In this document: positions 1 to 9,897 of the stretch, piece by piece
Layout of the letters: each line of letters starts with the position of its first letter
Position numbering within the stretch: position 1 is the stretch's first letter
The notes under the pieces: generated by a model
The model's input: the letters and a program-made list of their open reading frames with translations, nothing else
What the model was told of the DNA's origin: nothing
Databases searched by the model: none
Translations under genes and position numbers: made by a program
Source: Anagrus nilaparvatae
Taxonomy: Eukaryota > Arthropoda > Insecta > Hymenoptera > Mymaridae
Assembly: GCA_022575985.1 (NCBI GenBank)
Contig: JAKSXM010000014.1
Coordinates: forward strand, 6,758,001 to 6,822,000
Direction of reading: 5' to 3'
Length of the DNA: 64,000 nt

Positions 1-589
1 TAATTTTCTTTTTACTTTAAACTCGCTTTAAACTAATAATAATACAATTAATAATTTTTTCATGAATTAAATTGTGAGGGAAATCAAAAGCCTTTTTTTT
101 TTAAATAACTTTCTACTTTCAAAAGAGTAATTTGATGCTTATTTTAGGTAAACTATTTTGATCTTACAGGTACTGAATAAATTTTTTCCCCAGGATTTTT
201 ACATATCTAATTTAAAAAACAATTAAAACCAAATTAAAAAATGTAAAAATGATAGTTTATTATCACTATTCTTAATATAAATTTTTTGAATTAGTTTTAC
301 TTTTTATTTAATAGTTTACTAAAAAATACTTAACAAAATTAATTTTTAATTAATAGTTTTTTTACATAAATTTGGTTTCAATAATTATTAGTGATCAAAT
401 TAAATAACGCTGCCAAACAATTCAAACTATATGGTTCCTCATTAGCAAAAAAAAATTTCTTAATGGTCTATTTTACCCGAAAAAGTATAATGTCATAAGA
501 AAAACTAAAAATGATCTTTTCCTTGATACTCTCAGTTTAAAATCTCATTGAAAAAAATAGGTTTTTTACATAAAAAAAAGAAGATTTTT

Positions 590-1345
590 CTACACCAGTA
601 CATCATCTTCTTTTATGATAATTATATTCTTGTATTTTTTGGTGGTAAAAGTTTTGAGAAAAAAAGGTTTCAAAAAATTAATTATCTAATTGTAAATATC
701 AAGTAAAAACGATGTTTCTAAATTTATACTTTCATATAGAAAAAAAGTTCTGTACTACAACCGAAAAAAAAAAAATTGCCTTTTGTATTTTTTAAAGAGA
801 AAATTGTTTAGACAAAAACTTTCTAACATTAATTATCAGATTGGAGTTATCGAGTAAAAACAATAAGTCTAGATATTAGTATACTTTCATATAGAAATGA
901 ATAAGGTACTACGTCAAAGAAAAAAATAAATTGGTGTTTTTTGTATTTTTTGGCGACAAAAATTTTCAAAAAATTATATGTATCAGATTGGACATATCGA
1001 GTAAAGACGTTATATGATAATTCTAGATTAACCCTAATAATTTCATGAAAAAAATTGGGTACCACGTCCAAAAAAATAAAAAAACAATGGTTTTTTAAAA
1101 ATTTTTTTATGTAAAAAATTAAAATAAAAAAATTTCGGAAAATTAAGTATCGGATTGAAGATAACGAGTAAAGACGATAATTCTAGATATTAGTACTTTC
1201 ATAGAAAAAAATGAAGTATTACGTCTACAGAGAAAAAAAATTGATGTTTTTTGTATTTTTTGTGACAATCTTTGGGAAAAGCATTTTCAAAAAAGTAATT
1301 ATGTTTCAGATTCGAGATATCGAGTAAAAACCAGTATTTAAAGAT
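590..1345. repeat. tandem satellite, ~155-bp unit (left edge)
   Basis: About five diverged copies of one unit are visible. Each has a GAGTAAAAAC-like block, then a TTCTAGATATTAGTACTTTC-like block, an ATTACGTC-like block and T-rich spacers. GAGTAAA landmarks fall near 702, 852, 1000, 1165 and 1322. The same family, same orientation, fills the right edge of the window from about 63120. Short ORFs here are chance openings. Bases 1-590 are AT-rich and may be older copies; nothing else is seen there. Confidence 0.75.
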
Positions 1346-1352
1346 AATTATA

Positions 1353-1753
1353 TACACTGTAAAAAGTAACTTTCTTATATTAACAAAAAAATTAGAACAT
1401 TTTCGAAAAATTAGTAAATTTTCGAAAAAAAACGTATAATTACTAAATTTAGTATATTAACAAAAAATTCGAGTATTCTCGATTTTTTTTTGTGAATTCG
1501 CAAGAAAAATTGATAATTTACGATTTTTTTTTGAAAATTTACCAAGTAAATTTTCGAAAAATAGTTGTGAATTTACAACTTTTTTCGAAAAAGAACAAAT
1601 AAAATCGAGAATTCTCGAATTTTTTGATAATATACTAAATTTAGTCAATATACGATTTTTTTCAAATATTTCAAAATTTTTTGAAAATTCACTAATTTTT
1701 CGAAAAAATTCTATTTTTTTTGTAAATCTAAGAAAGTTACTTTTTACAGTGTA
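1353..1753. mobile_element. foldback/MITE element with ~25-bp terminal inverted repeats
   Basis: The ends are a perfect inverted pair: TACACTGTAAAAAGTAACTT at the left and its reverse complement ending at 1753. The interior is itself palindromic, with a TACTAAATTTAGTA motif and an AATTCGAG/CTCGAATT pair around 1440-1640. The only ORF is a low-complexity by-product of the fold. A non-autonomous DNA transposon is likely; the superfamily is not identifiable. Confidence 0.7.
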
Positions 1754-2434
1754 GGTAATAAACTGATGATTATTATTAAAAAATTTTATTTATATGAAAA
1801 ATCTAAATAAATAAAGATAATGATTATATGTTATTTAGTTTATTTAGCTAAACTTGTATTATTTATGAAATTAATAAGGACTTATTATATGCGAAGAAAA
1901 AAAATAAAATTAAGATTTAAAATTTTTATTAGTATTTTTTAAAGAACCAAACAATTTATACTTTTGTGATAAAAAGAAATAATTTCATAAATAATGTCAA
2001 AATCTTGAAGCAATTAATGTGGTTTTTTTTGATATTATACAAAATATTATTAAGGGAGGAAATTAAATTATCAAATTCGTTCTGAAAGATTTTAGAGCCC
2101 TATTAAAAATACATAGAGCCATATGGGTCAAAATGTCTTATGTCGCTGTAAACATGTAAATTTATTATTGACTCTGAAATTACTATAACTCCAATTCAAA
2201 CGCATCAAAATGGTTCAAAAATGCTTTTTATAGACAGGGGGTTCTACAAGCATGTCATTTGGGGGAGAGGGCTCAAATGGATTTAGAATAATTTTGATTT
2301 GGGGACTCAGAATAATTCAGGTTTAGGAATTTTATAAAATAATTTTGATTTAGGGACCTAGAATAAGTTCCATAAAGTGTTCTATTATAACAAGGATTTT
2401 AGGAGATTTTAGGAGAATTTTCAAATGCGGATTT
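1754..2434. other. AT-rich spacer with two dispersed repeat fragments
   Basis: Around 1900-2040 is a sequence with a diverged inverted partner at about 62866-62960; both contain the block ACATTAATTGCTTCAAGA or its complement. Around 2230-2410 is a GGGACTTAGAATAATTCAGG-like stretch that also occurs at 9630-9740 inside the minisatellite element. No gene is visible. Confidence 0.5.
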
Positions 2435-2790
2435 CCCGAAAAGAGTTATTTTTTTTCTTCTAATTGGCCAAAAAATTTTTGTTTTCCCATAAACTTTCTG
2501 TTGGTAAGCAGTTTTTGGGGGTTTGTCTTTTAAGTGCTCAATAACTTAAAAAACGAATTTTCATAACTATGCATTTTCCAAAATTTTCCGGATTTTCGGT
2601 TAGGTCACAAGAAAATCCGGAAAATGTAAGATTTTGGAAATTAGAAAGCTATGAACATTCGTTTTTTCTAGTTTTTCAGTACTTAAGTACTTAGGCAAAT
2701 ATGCCCCAAAAACTGGGTACCAACAAAAATTTTATAGGTAAACAAAATTTTTAAGGTCAATTGGAAGAAAATAACGCTTTTTGTGAAAAC
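2435..2790. mobile_element. foldback element, near-perfect palindrome
   Basis: Two arms of about 165 bp face each other around position 2611, where TTTTCCGGATTTTCGG meets GAAAATCCGGAAAA. Outer arm sequences TTATTTTTTTTCTTCTAATT and AATTGGAAGAAAATAA are complementary with mismatches. It is non-coding, probably a MITE. Confidence 0.6.
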
Positions 2791-2830
2791 TTGAGATATT
2801 CATATAAATTCAACCCCAAACAGATGTTAA

Positions 2831-3179
2831 CCCATTAGCGCCGGCGCGACCATACCACTGACGCTCGGATTTTCGCTTAGAAAACGGGTAAAAAAATGAT
2901 TTTTTTTTAAACTTAAAGTCTTTTTTTACTAAAAAGGACTTGCTTTACAAGATTCTGGGGTCAGATTTTTAATATTATTGACCGTTAATTAAATATGGCG
3001 GACCCAAAAAAGACAAAAATTTGATTGTCGATACAAAATTAAAAATCTGACCCCGGAATCTTGTAAAGCAAGTGCTTTTTAGTAAAGAAATACTTTAAGT
3101 TTAAAAAAAAATTATTTTTTTACCCGTTTTCTAAGCGAAATCCGAGCGTCAGTGGTATGGTCGCGCCGGCGCTAATGGG
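2831..3179. mobile_element. piggyBac-type MITE flanked by TTAA
   Basis: The element is bounded by TTAA at 2827-2830 and 3180-3183. Its ends are CCCATTAGCGCCGGCGCGAC and the exact complement, followed by inverted arms of about 150 bp that include ACGCTCGGATTT and CTTGCTTTACAAGATTC. TTAA target sites and termini starting with CCC are hallmarks of the piggyBac superfamily. There is no transposase, so it is non-autonomous. Related ends appear at 32563 and near 61773-61800. Confidence 0.75.
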
Positions 3180-3183
3180 TTAA

Positions 3184-3510
3184 TAGATCCCGCAAATGAA
3201 GACTAATTAAGCAGGGTCAGCATGGATTTAAATTTTAAAGTAGGCAAATTTTGAAAATCTTCAGTTTAGCTTTTTTACAATTTTATTTAAAACTCAAGAT
3301 GCTGTTAAAAATACAAATAGGTGGGCAAAAAAAATATATAATTTATTCCACTAATGAAGTAAAAAACAAAACAAATAATGAAAACTTTCCTTCGAGAAAA
3401 AAAACAACAAAAATTAAATTACATATAAATGTTATTAAAAAAAAAAATAATTATTAAAAAAAAAAAAAATTAATTACAATAAAAAAAAAAAAAAAAAAAA
3501 AAAAAAAATA
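3184..3510. other. A-rich intergenic stretch
   Basis: Mostly oligo-A and AT-rich sequence ending in a run of more than 25 A. A lysine/asparagine-rich open frame at 3251-3457 has the composition of random A-rich DNA and is not called a gene. Confidence 0.5.
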
Positions 3511-3512
3511 AT

Positions 3513-3588
3513 TCTAACCCGGATTCGATCCCGAGTTCTCGCCGTTCTAATGAACGCCTTTACCCACTCAGCTACGAGCGCTTCTGAA
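3513..3588 (-). tRNA. tRNA-like sequence / pseudo-tRNA
   Basis: Read on the minus strand there is an A-box-like block (TAGCTGAGTGGG), a hairpin at the anticodon position (CGTTC-ATTA-GAACG) and a B-box-like block (GGGATCGAATCC), followed at once by a long T run that would stop Pol III. The acceptor-stem halves do not pair, the T stem has a mismatch and the anticodon stem cannot carry a normal seven-base loop. It is therefore more likely a decayed tRNA or a tRNA-derived SINE head than a working tRNA. Confidence 0.4.
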
Positions 3589-3888
3589 ATTAATGAACAA
3601 AACTGCATATAAACTCGTCTTCCCGCTTAACCCCTGCTCGATAAAATTTCTATTTTTGTGCTATTATTGCATAAGTTAGTACTTTAATGGCTTGAATTAT
3701 TAATTTTATTGCTAGTAGAATCGTTTTTTTCAACAATCTTTAATTAATAAGCGTAAAATAGCGTTTAATAAAAAGTGCAATTAGTTCCCAAAGTGTACTA
3801 TTAGGGACCGCCAGCGTCGCGCGAAATTACCATGTCGGCGATTACGTGGAGGGATACAACTTGACTAATCTCTTTCATTTAATCTCTG

Positions 3889-4590
3889 GTCATAATTGAA
3901 ATATCAAATCCGCATTCTTTTATATTTATATACTTAGCTTATTCCTGCATTTCCTCAATTTCATATAGCCAGCTTACATTCGACACATTCATACATTCCT
4001 TAATATTTTATTTCACCAATTCAGATCCGGCTCGCTCTAATCGACATAAAATATAAAATTAAAGGTCATTAATGACGTATTTCCAAATAGTTTAGGTAAC
4101 GAATAGTTGCATAAATTCCCTCGCGATCTCCCCCAAAACGACCAGCGACGATTTCGTTATTTGTACGTGACTTGACCGACGCTTCCGCATATTGGGAGAT
4201 CCCACCTAAATTTAAGTACCTGGGCAGTTACTAATTGGTTTATATAAGATACCTGCAACTGCCACAAGACGAGTGCCCCTACATCCTTCCATAATAACTA
4301 ACCTATTAACATCAGGTCCAGTTTAGGAGATCATTAGAACAATCTTCTCAGTATAATAATTCACTTATTAGACTTATTGACTTAGACGCATTTTTATCTA
4401 AACTTATAATAAAGTCAGTAACTTAACCAAAAGTGCTCAGAATTTTTATTTAAAAGTGACAATTCCTTCTATAATCTCGAACTTAACTCAGTTAAGTTCC
4501 ACTAGCTCTAGTACCCAAGGTCATCAATACATTTATACATCTATAACATTTATCAACCAACCAGCCATATAAGTATTAAAATACCTGGGG
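3889..4590 (+). mobile_element. probable LTR of an LTR retrotransposon
   Basis: Bases 3889-4010 match an LTR fragment at 44999-45165 that directly follows a polypurine tract. The sequence contains a TATA box and an AATAAA signal in the order expected for U3-R. It leads into an A-rich leader and a lysine-rich ATG frame at 4615 that could be gag. The exact left end is uncertain: the start TGTTACGTATG seen in the other copy is missing here. A CCTGGGGCACAAG sequence near 4585 may include the primer site, but I cannot assign the tRNA. Confidence 0.5.
4241..4248 (+). promoter_or_regulatory. TATA box of the LTR promoter
   Basis: TATATAAG sits in a locally GC-richer stretch, with an AATAAA at 4408-4413 about 165 bp downstream, the usual U3-R spacing for a retrotransposon LTR. 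Confidence 0.45.
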
Positions 4591-4614
4591 CACAAGATAA
4601 TTTTTTAAATTTTT

Positions 4615-4932
4615 ATGGCAAAAAAGGATTTCGCTTTTGCCAAAAAGAAAAAAAAGAACATAAAACAAGATAATTTTGAAAATTTCAGTCACGACATCAC
4701 TGAAATTAAAAAAAAATGAAGTTAACAAAGTAACTGTATTGATTAAATATACAATTGGACTCAAGGAAGAAACCAGCTCTAGTAAATCAAAAAAAAAAAA
4801 ATTAAGAGCATTGAAAATAAATTAAGCCGTTATACCACAACATTACTACCAAAAGAAATTACAAAGCCAAGCCGTAAGCTAAGCTGTAAAGCCAAGCCTT
4901 CACAATGGATATCAGGATCCCGTTTGATGTGA
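4615..4932 (+). pseudogene. N-terminal gag-like fragment, frameshifted
   Basis: An ATG shortly after the LTR opens a very basic frame starting MAKKDFAFAKKKKK that stops at about 34 codons. The stop comes from one extra A in the run of A near 4707-4715; the neighbouring frame continues openly to a TGA at 4930-4932, giving a lysine/serine-rich protein of about 105 residues. Position after an LTR suggests the start of gag. I recognise no conserved gag motif, so this is inferred from context. It is truncated on the right, where a (TGGA)n-like tract and repeats begin. Confidence 0.3.
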
Positions 4933-4989
4933 CCATATTTTTTGCCAGTTAAGCTGTATTAAGCAGTTCACCAATTAATTTGGTCACCG

Positions 4990-5300
4990 ATGGATGGATG
5001 GATTTTCCTCATTGTGTCTCCGATATTGTAAGTACGCTTTTTATTAAAAATTTTTTTTAACAAACTTTCGAGACATATCTATATCTATATATATATATAT
5101 ATATATATATGCTGATAGAGAATTTTTTTAGTTTGATAATCGCGCCTAGGCGACAGTAGCTAGAAAGACGCGGTTTACGGCAAAAAACGAGGAAAAATTG
5201 CAGAAAAAGTCATACCATACCATATATATATATATATATAAAAAAAATCAGTTCGTTATTTGATATATATATATATCAAATATCATTCATATATATATAT
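4990..5300. repeat. (TGGA)n and (TA)n tracts around a Helitron-like fragment
   Basis: Short (TGGA) repeats at about 4990, (TA)n at 5083-5110 and again at 5224-5300. Between them, 5111-5215 matches 13120-13210 (GATAGAGAATTTTTTTAGTT, then CGACAGTAGCTAGAAAGACG). That makes it a fragment of the same element whose right end, at 13857, looks like a Helitron 3' end. Confidence 0.55.
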
Positions 5301-5302
5301 AA

Positions 5303-5395
5303 AAAATCAGTTTTTATATTAACAGTCTTAGGTTAATCTTCGAAATTTCCCTTAGATAATGGCTATTGTCCAACATAAATTTATTTAATTCATAT
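5303..5395 (-). repeat. fragment of a dispersed retroelement repeat
   Basis: This stretch matches 14605-14695 with about 10% difference. At the second site an open minus-strand frame of about 60 codons runs through it, so it is probably a scrap of a retrotransposon coding region. The family was not recognised. Confidence 0.4.
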
Positions 5396-5406
5396 ATATA
5401 TATATA

Positions 5407-6454
5407 TTAGAGTGGACCTATTTTTGGACTTTGTGGAAAAACTTTGCTCCCCGGGTTTTTTTGTGAAGTTTTGGTTCTAAAAAGTTCCCAGTTCCAAGGA
5501 TTTTGCTTCAGCCCTGCAAAAACACGTGCCTGTAACCACATCAATTTTCCCATTTAAATAACATGGGAATTTTGAATTTTTAGCTATACCAATTTTCACA
5601 AAAGCCAAAAAGCGTTTTAAAATGCTAATTTTTACTGGAAAACATACTTTTATATGTTGTAAAGACATACAAACCGCCCTGCATTCATTCCAAAGGGAAT
5701 TTTGGGGCTAGAAACGCAAATTTATATTTTTGCTCAATCTTATAAAACAGGGTTTTTCGGTAATTTTCGATAAAAAGCTACAACCTCAAAAATTAACCAA
5801 AACACTTCTGGTTGGTTCACTTTTTTTGGTATAAGTGTCACCTTTTAAACGACGTAAACCGTGTATTTTTATCACTGATTCTCTCACCGCTATAGTCAAT
5901 TAACCTATTGGTAATTTTTGACCCGTAAGGCCCAATTTTTAAATTTGTTTAAATTGCTGCCAAAATTGTAATTTTTGACAAAATTGAGTTTTATAGGCCT
6001 TAAAAGTTTTCTGCAAGCGTCAAGTTTCCAAAAATTTTTTACTCGTCTCTTTTCTTTAAATAGTTTTTAAGATATCGTTTTTCAAAGTAAATGATAAAAA
6101 TTGACTTTTTTTGACAAGCCTGAAATTGGGACTCGGTAAATTTGCGTTTCTAGCCCCAAAATTCCCTTGGAAATGAATGCAGGGCGGTTTGTATGTCTTT
6201 ACAATATATAAAAGTATGTTTTCCAGTAAAAATTAGCATTTTAAAACGCTTTTTGGCTTTTGTGAAAATTTGTATAGCTAAAAACTCTAAATTCCCATGT
6301 TATTTAAATGGGAAAATTGGTGTGGTTACAGGCACGTGTTTTTGCAGGGCTAAAGCAAAATCCATGGAAATGGGAACTTTTTATGACTAAAACTTCACGA
6401 AAAAATCCGGGGAGCAAAGTTTTTCCACAAAGTCCAAAAATAGGTCCACTCTAA
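5407..6454. mobile_element. foldback element, GAGTGGACCTA family, ~316-bp arms
   Basis: The ends TTAGAGTGGACCTATTTTTG and their complement at 6454 begin arms of about 316 bp (5407-5722 and 6139-6454) around a non-palindromic centre of about 416 bp. The outer flanks are TA on both sides. The same 63-residue frame occurs in both arms as a consequence of the inversion and is not a gene. The centre resembles the centre of the GACTGCC family at 8909-11508. A shorter relative is at 42507-42915. A Tc1/mariner-like TA target is possible but unproven. Confidence 0.7.
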
Positions 6455-6498
6455 TATATATATATGCCGATATATATAAATATTATAAAATTCATATA

Positions 6499-7317
6499 TC
6501 TTAATACTATATATATCTGAATATTTATTTGTCTGTTTGTTTGTTTGTTTGTTTGTACCCTAATGATAAAAGAACCACCAAACCGATTGGCATGAAACCG
6601 GTGTCAAAATAAAGAAAAAAAGTCTGCGGGTGACATAGGCCATAGATTTTCTGCTCAGCTATCGTAATTTTTGAGATATTTAATTTTTATAATTTTTGAA
6701 CTTGATAACATTTTTTAAAATTTTTAACAAAAATTGAAATATCTCGAGACTATTGAAAAATTTTTTTATCGCATTTCATAGTATTCGATTCGGCACTAAT
6801 TTTTACGTATTCTCTGAAATTTTTATTCAAAACGTAAGTATCTTCAAAATTTTATAAAATATTTTTGAAGCTGGTAAAAAAATTTTTTTCATTTTTTTAT
6901 TCTTTATGGTATTTTTAATCATTTATTTGTGGGCCTGTGTGTATATTATAATGTAATTTATATTCTATATTGAAAATTTAATTTATGCGTACTTAGTTAA
7001 ATTTTTATTTAAAAAGTACGTTTCTTTAAAATTAAAAAAAAAAAATTGATGGAATTGAAATAATGTTTGGTTTTTAAAAATAATTATAATAAAAAATAAG
7101 ACAAACACAAGAAATTAATAATATATTATAATTTTTTTCGTTAAAAAATGAAAGAAATTACATAAAACCAGTGTTAAAATAAAAAAATGTTTACTATTTT
7201 TGGAAAAAATTAAATTTTTTGAAAATTTTGTTAAAAAGTGAAATATCTGAAAAATATGATAAAATTTTAATGTCGCAATTGGTATTACTTATTCAGTCAA
7301 TTCTAGAAACATCTATA
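6499..7317 (+). mobile_element. Helitron-like element, 5' part
   Basis: It starts TCTTAATACTATATATAT inside AT repeats, followed by (TGTT)n and the family block CATGAAACCGGTGTCAAAAT. The same block occurs near 11640, 12660, 26580 and 43710. The complete copy at 43616-44556 shows that the family starts with TC and ends with CTAG. This copy is cut by the Ginger-like element at 7322. It is non-coding. Confidence 0.6.
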
Positions 7318-7708
7318 TATATGTCGTAGGGAAGTAGAGAAATCCGTGATTTGGCCAAATCCCTAGTGATTCGGCCAAATTGTGCATAGTAGACTAATGG
7401 AAGTTTTGATCGCCTACTTCCCTAAAATTTTTAGTGAAGTAGATGAAAATTATAGCTGTTGTCTACTACACCGATAGCCTTTAGGGAAGTAGACGAATCG
7501 TCTACTTCACTGATATAAACTCAGTGGAGTTAACTAATTTATTTTATTTGTCTACTTCACGGATGGCTCTTAGGGAAGTAAAAAGCAGAGAATTTGGTGT
7601 TTATGCTTTATAAATTTTATTGCATAATAAAAACTTATTGCCAAAAAGAGAGTTGCAATTTTTAATTAATATAAAAAATTCCTTTTCAAACGTCATTTAC
7701 ATTTTTTT

Positions 7709-8310
7709 TTAAATTTTATTTATTGTTAAGACATGAAAGTCCTGTATGACATAAGAAAAAAAAATCAATTTTTGGACTCCATACATTTTTTTTAATGCTA
7801 TTACCTCCGAGCGATTATCAGATTGCAAAATAGTGGGCGCACCATAAGATAGAAAAATTTTTAACAGTTCCACAGCTACGCCTTTAGCCTCTTGGGTTTT
7901 TAAAGGCCTCAAGTGCAAAAATTTAGTCCCATGATCTTGATAATTCATTACATATTTGTAATCACCATCTGGATAAGAAGCAAGATCAAATAAATCCACT
8001 TGACCTCTTACGTTAAAACCATCAGATATTATAGGCTTAATAACAACACCACGTTTAGGAGCTGCGCGTTTTCTATCACAAGTTTTGCAACATGAAACAA
8101 ATAATTTACAATCATTGTGTGGCACCAAACGGTTCACTAGAATTTTTTCTTTTGAAAATAAATTTTTTTTCATCACCAATTTCAATTAATTCATAAGTAG
8201 ATGAATAATAATTGTGCGAATGTCTTTTTTTACCAACATTATGTTTAACTTCAGTCAAACATTTAATAACAATCTGTTCTTGAGATTTCGTCCATATTGT
8301 ATTATTACAG
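7709..8310 (-). pseudogene. KRBA2-like integrase fragment
   Basis: The 158-residue frame at 7709-8185 carries a Cys-rich finger remnant (SCCKTCDRKRAAPKRG), the block VVIKPIISDGFNVRGQVDLF and a DDE-type core with the first Asp in GQVDLFD and the second in LQSDN. Wording such as YVMNYQDHGTKFLHLRPLKT closely resembles the integrase of KRAB-A domain-containing protein 2 and its transposon relatives. The catalytic Glu is absent because the frame runs off into unrelated sequence. Upstream, a neighbouring frame at about 8186-8310 adds more of the N-terminal region; it is joined across a run of A near 8162-8170, so there is a one-base frameshift. The protein is not functional as it stands. Confidence 0.65.
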
Positions 8311-8527
8311 GCCTTTAAAAACCAAAGAGGCTAAAGGCGTAGCTGTCGAACTGTTGAAAATTTTTCTATCTTACGATGCGCCCACTATTTTGCAATCTGA
8401 TAATGGCTTGGAGGTAATAGCATTAAAAAAAATGTATGGTGTCCAAAAATTAGTTTTTTTTATTTTTTATGTCTTACAGGACTTTCATGTCTTAACAATA
8501 AATAAAATTAAAAAAAAATGTAAATGA
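8297..8527 (+). pseudogene. inverted second copy of the integrase segment
   Basis: This frame repeats the last part of the minus-strand integrase, from RPLKT through LQSDN to MYGVQKL, with a few substitutions. It lies in the right arm of the Ginger-like element and is its mirror image, not an independent gene. The differences between arms (for example SYG versus SYD) show that they have diverged slightly since the inverted duplication. Confidence 0.65.
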
Positions 8528-9354
8528 CGTTTGAAAAGGAATTTTTTATATTAATTAAAAATTGTAACTCTCTTTTTGGCAATAATTTTTTATTATACAA
8601 TAAAATTTATAAAGCATAAACACCAAATTCTCTTTGTTTTTTACTTCCCTAAGAGCCATCCGTGAAGTAGACAAATAAAATAAATTAGTTTACTTCACTG
8701 AGTTTATATCAGTGAAGTAGAAGATTCGTCTACTTCCCTAAAGGCTATCGGTGTAGTAGACAACAGCTATAATTTTCGTCTACTTCACTAAAAATTTTAG
8801 GGAAGTAGGCGATCAAAACTTCCATTAGTCTACTATGCACAATTTGGCCGAATCACTAGGAATTTGGCCAAATCACGGATTTTTCTACTTCCCTACGACA
8901 TATATACATTAGACTGCCAAAAAAAAAATCGACTTTTCGATTTTTTAAGGTGCTCAAGCGTTTTTGGATGTCATTTAATGAAAAAATAAATTCTACGTAA
9001 ACCGCATCTAAAAATATTTAGTCGTTGGACAGCGCCAAAGCATTTTCGATTTTTGAAAATGGACTCAGGAACGTCGGGCGGGACTTAAGCTACTAAATTT
9101 AAAAGGCAACATAAAAATAAAATTTCGGGGGGTATTTCATAGTTTTTTTGGTCGCTAAAAACGATGAAATCAGTTATTTTGAATTATTTTTTTAAGGTAA
9201 AAAGTTATGAGCTAATTTCAGTGGTAAAAATATCAAAAATTGGACAGTTTTTGACGTCAAAAACTTGCTGCGGACTAAAAAATGTTTAGAAATTATTTTA
9301 AAAGGGCATTCCGTATGTTTTTTGGGTCACTAAAAACAATGAAGTTGGTTATTT

Positions 9355-9897
9355 TAACATGGAACATGTTTGTAGGGAGGGGTTACTTCAGAACTTGAAA
9401 ATTAAGGGGGGGGTCAAATTTGTCCTTTTTAAGGGGGCGGGGTCAAATTTGTCCTATTTAAGGGGGGGGGGGGTCAAATTTGTCCTATTTAAGGGGGGGG
9501 GGGGTCAAATTTGTCCTTTTTAAGGGGGGGGGTCAAATTTGTCCTTTTTAAGGGGGGGGGTCAAATAAGACTTAGAATAATTAGGTAAGTAAATAAATAA
9601 AATACTTTTAAAAGACTTTGAAAAATCTGGGCTTAAGGACTTAGGATAATACAGGTGAATAATATCGATTTAGGGACTTGGAATAATTCAGTTTCAGGGA
9701 TTTGGAATCATTCAGGTTAAGGGAATCAAAATAGTTTGGGTTTAGAATCTTAACAACTAGTATGGTGATAATTACAAATTAGAAAATTAGAAAATCGTAT
9801 TGTAATGTTGAGAAACATTTGTATTATATCTAGTCCTCATTTGGAAGTAAACATGTTCCATGCATTTAGGTGGTGTTTACGCAAACCGGTTATAAGG
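9355..9897. mobile_element. minisatellite-bearing element inserted in the left arm
   Basis: The right arm of the surrounding foldback reads straight across this point, so the segment is an insertion. It begins ACATGGAACATGTTT and contains AAACATGTTCCATG at about 9849-9862, an inverted pair. Inside are the minisatellite and a GGACTTAGGATAAT-type block. A second copy in opposite orientation occupies about 60906-61240, and a fragment of the same block lies at 2230-2410. Confidence 0.55.
9404..9566 (+). repeat. G-rich minisatellite, ~26-bp unit
   Basis: Six units of GGGGGGTCAAATTTGTCC followed by TATTTAA or TTTTTAA. Each unit carries a run of 4 to 12 G, far from the AT-rich background. The complementary array is at 60958-61200. 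Confidence 0.8.

Larger units (their letters stand above)
7322..8900 (-). mobile_element. Ginger-type DNA transposon with inverted-duplicated arms
   Basis: The termini are TGTCGTAGGGAAGTAGA and its exact complement. TATA lies on both outer sides (7318-7321 and 8901-8904), a plausible 4-bp target duplication although the surroundings are AT-rich. TGTNR ends and 4-bp duplications are, as I recall, the described features of Ginger transposons, which encode a retroviral-type integrase. The arms (about 7322-7908 and 8310-8900) are near-identical inverted copies that both include integrase coding sequence; only about 400 bp in the middle is single copy. Confidence 0.65.

Noticed and set aside
3513..3588. 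Functional tRNA gene
   Set aside because: The acceptor halves do not pair, the T stem has a mismatch and the anticodon loop is wrong, so it was kept only as a tRNA-like sequence.
5477..6390. Two near-identical 63-65-residue frames
   Set aside because: They lie in the two arms of a foldback element and mirror each other; no codon-level conservation is evident.
9404..9566. CRISPR-like repeat array
   Set aside because: Units are contiguous without unique spacers and the genome is eukaryotic.
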